This document shows positions 60,022 to 64,000 of a DNA stretch of 64,000 nt, in pieces (position 1 is the stretch's first letter; each line of letters begins with the position of its first letter). A program made the translations under genes and the position numbers. The DNA is from Microbacterium sp. USTB-Y (GTDB taxonomy: Bacteria > Actinomycetota > Actinomycetes > Actinomycetales > Microbacteriaceae), in assembly GCF_023703415.1 (NCBI RefSeq), contig NZ_JAGMTU010000009.1:51815-115814 (forward strand), in the 5' to 3' direction. Below the pieces are notes generated by a model. It was not told the DNA's origin. It ran no database searches and saw nothing but the letters and a program-made list of their open reading frames with translations.

Positions 60022-60116
60022 CGGTCGTTGAGCGAGCGCAGCGAGACGAGACGCGTTCATCGCAGAGCACCGCGTTTCGTCTCGGTCGCGCTGCGCGCGG
60101 CCTCGCTCAACGACCG
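60022..60116. repeat. Palindromic repeat, family A, inside the Opp-type operon
   Basis: CGGTCGTTGAGCGAG and CTCGCTCAACGACCG form the outer arms; GAGACGAGACGCG and CGCGTTTCGTCTC the inner. It separates the binding-protein gene from the first ATPase gene. A stem of this kind could process or attenuate the transcript, leaving more mRNA for the binding protein. Confidence 0.85.
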
Positions 60117-60134
60117 TTACAGGAGCATGCCCTC

Positions 60135-60959
60135 ATGACAGACCCCCTTCTCTCGGTGCGCGACTTCTCGGTCGTGTACGACGTGGATCCGCCCGTGCGG
60201 GCGGTGAAGAACGTCACGATCGACATCCGCCGCGGTGAGATCGTCGGCCTCGCCGGCGAGAGCGGCAGCGGCAAGACGACCCTCGCCTACGGTGTGCAGC
60301 GGCTGCTCAAGCCGCCGGCCGTGATCACCGGCGGCAGCGTCGTCTTCCACGACGCCGACGGCTCGGACATCGACCTGCACGCGCTCGACGCCGAGCAGAT
60401 GCGCCGGTTCCGCTGGGACAAGGTGTCGATGGTGTTCCAGGGCGCGATGAACGCGCTCAACCCGGTCGCCACGATCGGCGCGCAGCTCGACGACGTGTTC
60501 CGCGTGCACCGCCCGGGGATGAGCCGGACGCAGCGTCGCGACGAGGTCGTGCAGCTGCTCGAGATCGTGAAGGTGGGCGGGGAGCGCCGGCGCTCCTACC
60601 CGCACGAGCTGTCCGGAGGCATGCGCCAGCGCGTGATGATCGCGATGGCGCTCGCGCTGCGACCGCAGCTCATGGTGATGGACGAGCCGACCACGGCCCT
60701 CGACGTGCTCGTGCAGCGCGAGATCCTCAAGCAGATCTCGCAGCTGCGCCACGAGTTCGGGTTCTCCGTCGTGTTCATCACCCACGACCTGCCGCTGCTG
60801 CTGGAGATCAGCGACCGCATCGCCGTCATGCGCGAGGGCGAGATCGTCGAACTCGCCGACGCCGAGCGGCTGTGGACGGATCCGCAGCACGAGTACACGC
60901 GGGATCTGCTGCGCTCCTTCCCGCGCCTGACCGGCGAGCGGGGGGTGGTGGTGCGATGA
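60135..60959 (+). CDS. Opp/Dpp-type ABC ATPase (DppD-like)
   Basis: This 274-residue ATPase has Walker A GESGSGKTT (near 38), the Q-loop SMVFQGAMNALNPV typical of the OppD/DppD class, signature LSGGMRQRVMI and Walker B LMVMDEPTTALD. It powers import together with the next ATPase. The genes of this operon overlap by 4 bp at the 60956 and 61765 starts, typical of a single polycistronic mRNA. Confidence 0.9.
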   Translation: MTDPLLSVRDFSVVYDVDPPVRAVKNVTIDIRRGEIVGLAGESGSGKTTLAYGVQRLLKPPAVITGGSVVFHDADGSDIDLHALDAEQMRRFRWDKVSMVFQGAMNALNPVATIGAQLDDVFRVHRPGMSRTQRRDEVVQLLEIVKVGGERRRSYPHELSGGMRQRVMIAMALALRPQLMVMDEPTTALDVLVQREILKQISQLRHEFGFSVVFITHDLPLLLEISDRIAVMREGEIVELADAERLWTDPQHEYTRDLLRSFPRLTGERGVVVR

Positions 60960-61768
60960 CCACGCTCGAGTTCCGCGACGTCACGAAGATCTACAACCTC
61001 CGCGGATCCGGTCAGCTCAAGGCCCTGGACGAGGTGAGCTTCACTCTCAGCTCGCACCAGACCATCGGCCTGGTCGGCCAGTCCGGCAGCGGCAAGTCCA
61101 CGATCGCCAAGATCCTCACGCAGCTGGAGACCCCCACGCGCGGCGAGGTGCTGCTCGACGGCGCCCCGATCCCGCGCCGTGGCAAGGGGCTGCGGCGCTA
61201 CCGCCAGCAGCTGCGCATGGTGTTCCAGGATCCGTTCGCGTCCCTGAACCCGTACCACTCGATCCGTCACCACGTCGAACGGCCGCTGCGGCTGGACCAC
61301 GTGGTGCCGCGCGACGAGGTCGACGCCGAGGTGCGCCGCCTGCTCGAGCGGGTGCGGCTGGATCCCGACGCCGTCATGGAGCGGCGCCCGCATGAGCTGT
61401 CGGGCGGACAGCGCCAGCGCGTCGCGATCGCGCGCGCCCTCGCCTCGCGCCCTGCGCTGCTCGTCGCGGACGAGCCGGTCTCGATGCTCGACGTCTCGAT
61501 CCGCCTCGGCGTGCTCAACCTGCTCGCCGACCTGCAGCGCGAGGAGGGCCTCGGGGTGCTCTACATCACCCACGACCTGGCGACCGCCCGCCACTTCAGC
61601 GACGAGATCCTGGTGCTCAACCAGGGCCGGGTCGTGGAGAGCGGGCCCGCGGACGACGTCATCCTGCATCCCCGGGACCCGTACACGCGCGAGCTGCGCG
61701 CCGCCTCGCCCGACCCGGAGGAGTTCTTCCGCCGCCGGGCCGCCCAGACCACCGGAGGTGCGCGATGA
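60956..61768 (+). CDS. Opp/Dpp-type ABC ATPase (DppF-like)
   Basis: This 270-residue ATPase has Walker A VGQSGSGKST, Q-loop RMVFQDPFASLNPY, signature LSGGQRQRVAIARAL and Walker B LLVADEPVSMLDVS, the OppF/DppF pattern. It forms the heterodimer with the previous ATPase. The ATG at 60956 lies within the preceding stop region. Confidence 0.9.
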   Translation: MTTLEFRDVTKIYNLRGSGQLKALDEVSFTLSSHQTIGLVGQSGSGKSTIAKILTQLETPTRGEVLLDGAPIPRRGKGLRRYRQQLRMVFQDPFASLNPYHSIRHHVERPLRLDHVVPRDEVDAEVRRLLERVRLDPDAVMERRPHELSGGQRQRVAIARALASRPALLVADEPVSMLDVSIRLGVLNLLADLQREEGLGVLYITHDLATARHFSDEILVLNQGRVVESGPADDVILHPRDPYTRELRAASPDPEEFFRRRAAQTTGGAR

Positions 61769-62868
61769 GCGCCGACACGTCCGCGCCCGCGACCGGGGCC
61801 GCTCCCGCCGAGGGGGCGCCGGGGGATCCCACGCTCGTCGGCACCACGGCGACGCGCGCCGAGCGCGGCGGCATCCGGGTGCCGTGGCGCTTCATCGGCG
61901 GCAGGGCGGCCTTCTACCTGTTCACCGCGTGGGCCGCGATCACCATCAACTTCTTCATCCCGCGTCTGATGAAGGGCGATGCCGTCGACGCCTACATGGC
62001 CCGCAGCCAGGGCCAGCTCACCCCGGACGCCGAGAAGGCGCTGCGCCTCATGTTCGGGCTGGACCACTCGGTGCCGCTGTGGCAGCAGTACCTCGACTAC
62101 TGGGGCATGCTGCTGCGCGGAGACCTGGGCGTGTCGATCTCCACGGGCATGGCCCCGGTGGGCGACGCGATCGCCGCGGCGCTGCCGTGGACCCTGGGCC
62201 TGGTCGGCTTCGCGACGATCGTCTCCTTCCTCATCGGCACGAGCCTCGGCGCCGTCATCGGGTGGCGTCGCGGCGGACGGCTGGACGTGCTGGTGCCGGT
62301 GACGACGTTCCTCGGCACGATCCCCTACTTCTGGCTCGGGCTCATCTTCATCGCCGTGTTCGCGTCGGTGCTGGGCTGGTTCCCCGCCGGTCACGCCTAC
62401 GAGGTGGGCGTGGATCCGGGCTGGAACGCCGACTTCATCGGACAGGTCGTCTCGCACGCCGCGCTGCCGGTGATCACCATCGTCATCGCCTCCCTCGGCG
62501 GCTGGGTGCTGGGCATGCGCAACATGATGCTGACCGTGCTCGACGAGGACTACATCACCGTCGCCCAGGCCAAGGGCATGCCGAACCGCCGCGTGCTGTG
62601 GCGGTACGCCGCGCGCAACGCGGTGCTGCCGCAGATCCAGAGCTTCGCGCTCTCGCTCGGCTTCATCGTGGGCGGCACGATCGTGATGGAGATGGTGTTC
62701 TCCTACCCCGGCATCGGCCTGCTGCTGCTCAGCGCCACCAATGCGAAGGACTACGCGCTCATGCAGGGCATCTTCCTCGTGCTGGTGATGGCGGTGCTCG
62801 TCGCGAACATCATCGCCGACATCGCCTACGCCATCCTCGACCCGCGCACCCGGCAGACGGAGGCCTGA
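61765..62868 (+). CDS. Opp/Dpp-type ABC permease (DppB-like)
   Basis: This 367-residue membrane protein has six segments: the first after residue 45 (AAFYLFTAWAAITINFFIPR), the BPD_transp_1 core with the EAA loop near DYITVAQAKGMPNRRVLWRY. It opens with an unusually long, Ala/Pro-rich cytosolic tail of 40 residues. The start overlaps the previous gene by 4 bp (ATGA). Confidence 0.9.
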   Translation: MSADTSAPATGAAPAEGAPGDPTLVGTTATRAERGGIRVPWRFIGGRAAFYLFTAWAAITINFFIPRLMKGDAVDAYMARSQGQLTPDAEKALRLMFGLDHSVPLWQQYLDYWGMLLRGDLGVSISTGMAPVGDAIAAALPWTLGLVGFATIVSFLIGTSLGAVIGWRRGGRLDVLVPVTTFLGTIPYFWLGLIFIAVFASVLGWFPAGHAYEVGVDPGWNADFIGQVVSHAALPVITIVIASLGGWVLGMRNMMLTVLDEDYITVAQAKGMPNRRVLWRYAARNAVLPQIQSFALSLGFIVGGTIVMEMVFSYPGIGLLLLSATNAKDYALMQGIFLVLVMAVLVANIIADIAYAILDPRTRQTEA

Positions 62869-62870
62869 CC

Positions 62871-63938
62871 ATGACGATTCCCGCTCCGCACGAGATCGCG
62901 CAGCCCGCCGCCGGCGCACCGGAGACCGCCGCCCTGCTCACAGCCGGGTCGCGGCCGGCCCCGGCCCGCACCTTCCGCTCGCAGCTCAGGGCGTCGCTCG
63001 CGATGTTCGGCAACCGCAAGTCGGCGGCCGGGCTGATCATCCTCGGCGTCTTCGTGCTCCTGGCCGTCTTCGCCCCGTGGATCGCGCCCTACAGCCCCAC
63101 CGCGCAGCACCTCGACGCGACGCTGCAGCCGCCGTCCTGGCAGCATCTGCTGGGCACCACGCACATCGGCGAGGACGTGTTCAGCCAGCTCGTCTACGGC
63201 ACGCGCGGCGTGCTCGTGGTCGGCTTCCTCGCCACGATCATGGCGACCGTGGTGGCGATCGTCGTCGGCGTGACCGCCGGCTACCTGCGCGGCTGGAAGA
63301 GCGAGTCGCTGTCGGCGCTGTCCAACGTGTTCCTCGTGCTGCCGGGGCTGCCCCTGATGATCATCATCGCCTCGCAGTTCCAGGATCCGCCGCTGTGGGT
63401 CATCGCCGCGGTGCTCGGCCTGACCGGCTGGGCCTGGGGTGCGAGAGTGCTGCGGGCGCAGACGATGTCGTTGCGCAACCGCGACTTCGTCCAGGCGGCG
63501 CGCGCCAACGGCGAGCCGCTGCACCGGATCATCCTGGTCGAGATGCTGCCGAACCTCATGGCGATCATCGCGTCGAGCTTCGTCGGCACCATGACCGCCG
63601 CCGTGCTCGGGCTCACCACGCTGGCCTTCATCGGCGTGATCCCGGTGTCGAACCTGAACTGGGGCACCATCCTGTTCTGGGCGCAGCAGAACAGCGCCTT
63701 CCCGGACTACTGGTGGTGGTACGTGCCGGCCGGTCTCTGCATCGCCCTGCTGGGCGTCGCCCTCGCCCTGATCAACTTCGGCATCGACGAGTACGTCAAC
63801 CCCCGCCTCCGCTCCGCCGGGGAGCGCGCCCGCGCCCTGCGCAAGCGGGGCATCGACCAGAACGCCGCGGTGACCGCGGTGCGCACCGACTCCTCCCCGG
63901 CGACGACCGGAACCGACACAGAGAGCACCACTGCATGA
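62871..63938 (+). CDS. Opp/Dpp-type ABC permease (DppC-like)
   Basis: This 355-residue membrane protein has N-terminal OppC_N-like segment AAGLIILGVFVLLAVFAPWI and LLGTTHIGEDVFSQLVYGTR, followed by the permease core. Its coupling helix is near NRDFVQAARANGEPLHRIIL. It pairs with the DppB-like permease. The stop overlaps the next start (ATGA at 63935). Confidence 0.9.
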   Translation: MTIPAPHEIAQPAAGAPETAALLTAGSRPAPARTFRSQLRASLAMFGNRKSAAGLIILGVFVLLAVFAPWIAPYSPTAQHLDATLQPPSWQHLLGTTHIGEDVFSQLVYGTRGVLVVGFLATIMATVVAIVVGVTAGYLRGWKSESLSALSNVFLVLPGLPLMIIIASQFQDPPLWVIAAVLGLTGWAWGARVLRAQTMSLRNRDFVQAARANGEPLHRIILVEMLPNLMAIIASSFVGTMTAAVLGLTTLAFIGVIPVSNLNWGTILFWAQQNSAFPDYWWWYVPAGLCIALLGVALALINFGIDEYVNPRLRSAGERARALRKRGIDQNAAVTAVRTDSSPATTGTDTESTTA

Positions 63939-64000
63939 GCGACGCCCTGCCCTTCCGCGATCCCGCCCTCAGCACGGCCGAGCGGGTGGCTGATCTCCTC
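63935..64000 (+). CDS. Partial gene: probable GH3 beta-glucosidase, N-terminus
   Basis: Only 22 codons are in the window: MSDALPFRDPALSTAERVAD and LL. 'FRDPALS.AERVADLL' is the typical start of glycoside hydrolase family 3 enzymes, which continue 'ARMTLEEK..QM'. The gene overlaps the permease stop by 4 bp, so it belongs to the Opp-type operon. The identity is inferred from very little sequence. Confidence 0.55.
   Translation, partial: MSDALPFRDPALSTAERVADLL

Overview
The window is a high-GC actinobacterial chromosome segment, most likely from Microbacteriaceae (Microbacterium or a close relative). This rests on the very GC-rich codon use, GTG starts and TANNNT -10 boxes close to starts, a fused NAD-specific 180-kDa glutamate dehydrogenase, a DUF3516 Ski2-like helicase, and intergenic GGGTCGTTGAGCGAG palindromes that I associate with this group. 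No rRNA, tRNA or CRISPR array was seen. The family assignments come from reading the sequence, not from a database search.

Region 1 (1-5.2 kb) is a decayed mobile element. A 49-bp near-perfect direct repeat (33-81 and 5127-5175) brackets DNA that is visibly more AT-rich and holds mostly broken genes: a two- or three-frameshift hypothetical, other frameshifted remnants, a secreted BECR-type RNase-like toxin with one frameshift, a facing candidate immunity gene, an actinobacterial mobile-element marker gene (frameshifted), a HEPN-like protein and the C-terminal end of a relaxase.

Region 2 (5.2-23.8 kb) is ordinary chromosome: an emfourin-type inhibitor next to an M4 peptidase that has lost its catalytic core, a Ski2-like helicase, DeoD, an AlkD-like protein, a GH35 beta-galactosidase, a FUSC membrane protein, a secretory lipase-like hydrolase, a LuxR-type AAA regulator, an SDR, and a TetR-controlled permease plus serine hydrolase pair.

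Region 3 (23.8-28.9 kb) is an iron-siderophore uptake locus (SIP reductase, ATPase, lipoprotein, fused FecCD permease) with a DtxR/IdeR-like box between the divergent genes. Region 4 (29-50 kb) centres on potassium: a FAD oxidoreductase, USP and APC permease, then kdpE-D-C-B-A-F preceded by a hidden 27-residue membrane ORF, followed by an EamA transporter, NAD-GDH and a KimA-like potassium importer.

Region 5 (50.4-64 kb) has a small alarmone synthetase, lgt, a persulfide-type CsoR/CstR regulator divergent from a CoA-disulfide reductase-rhodanese fusion, a two-gene ABC exporter, an M20 amidohydrolase with its TetR regulator, and an Opp/Dpp-type ABC operon that runs into the start of a probable GH3 beta-glucosidase.

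The most unusual feature is a set of long palindromic repeats. They sit not only between genes but also in frame inside kdpB and kdpD and at the N-terminus of the FecCD permease, in the manner of protein-coding palindromic elements.
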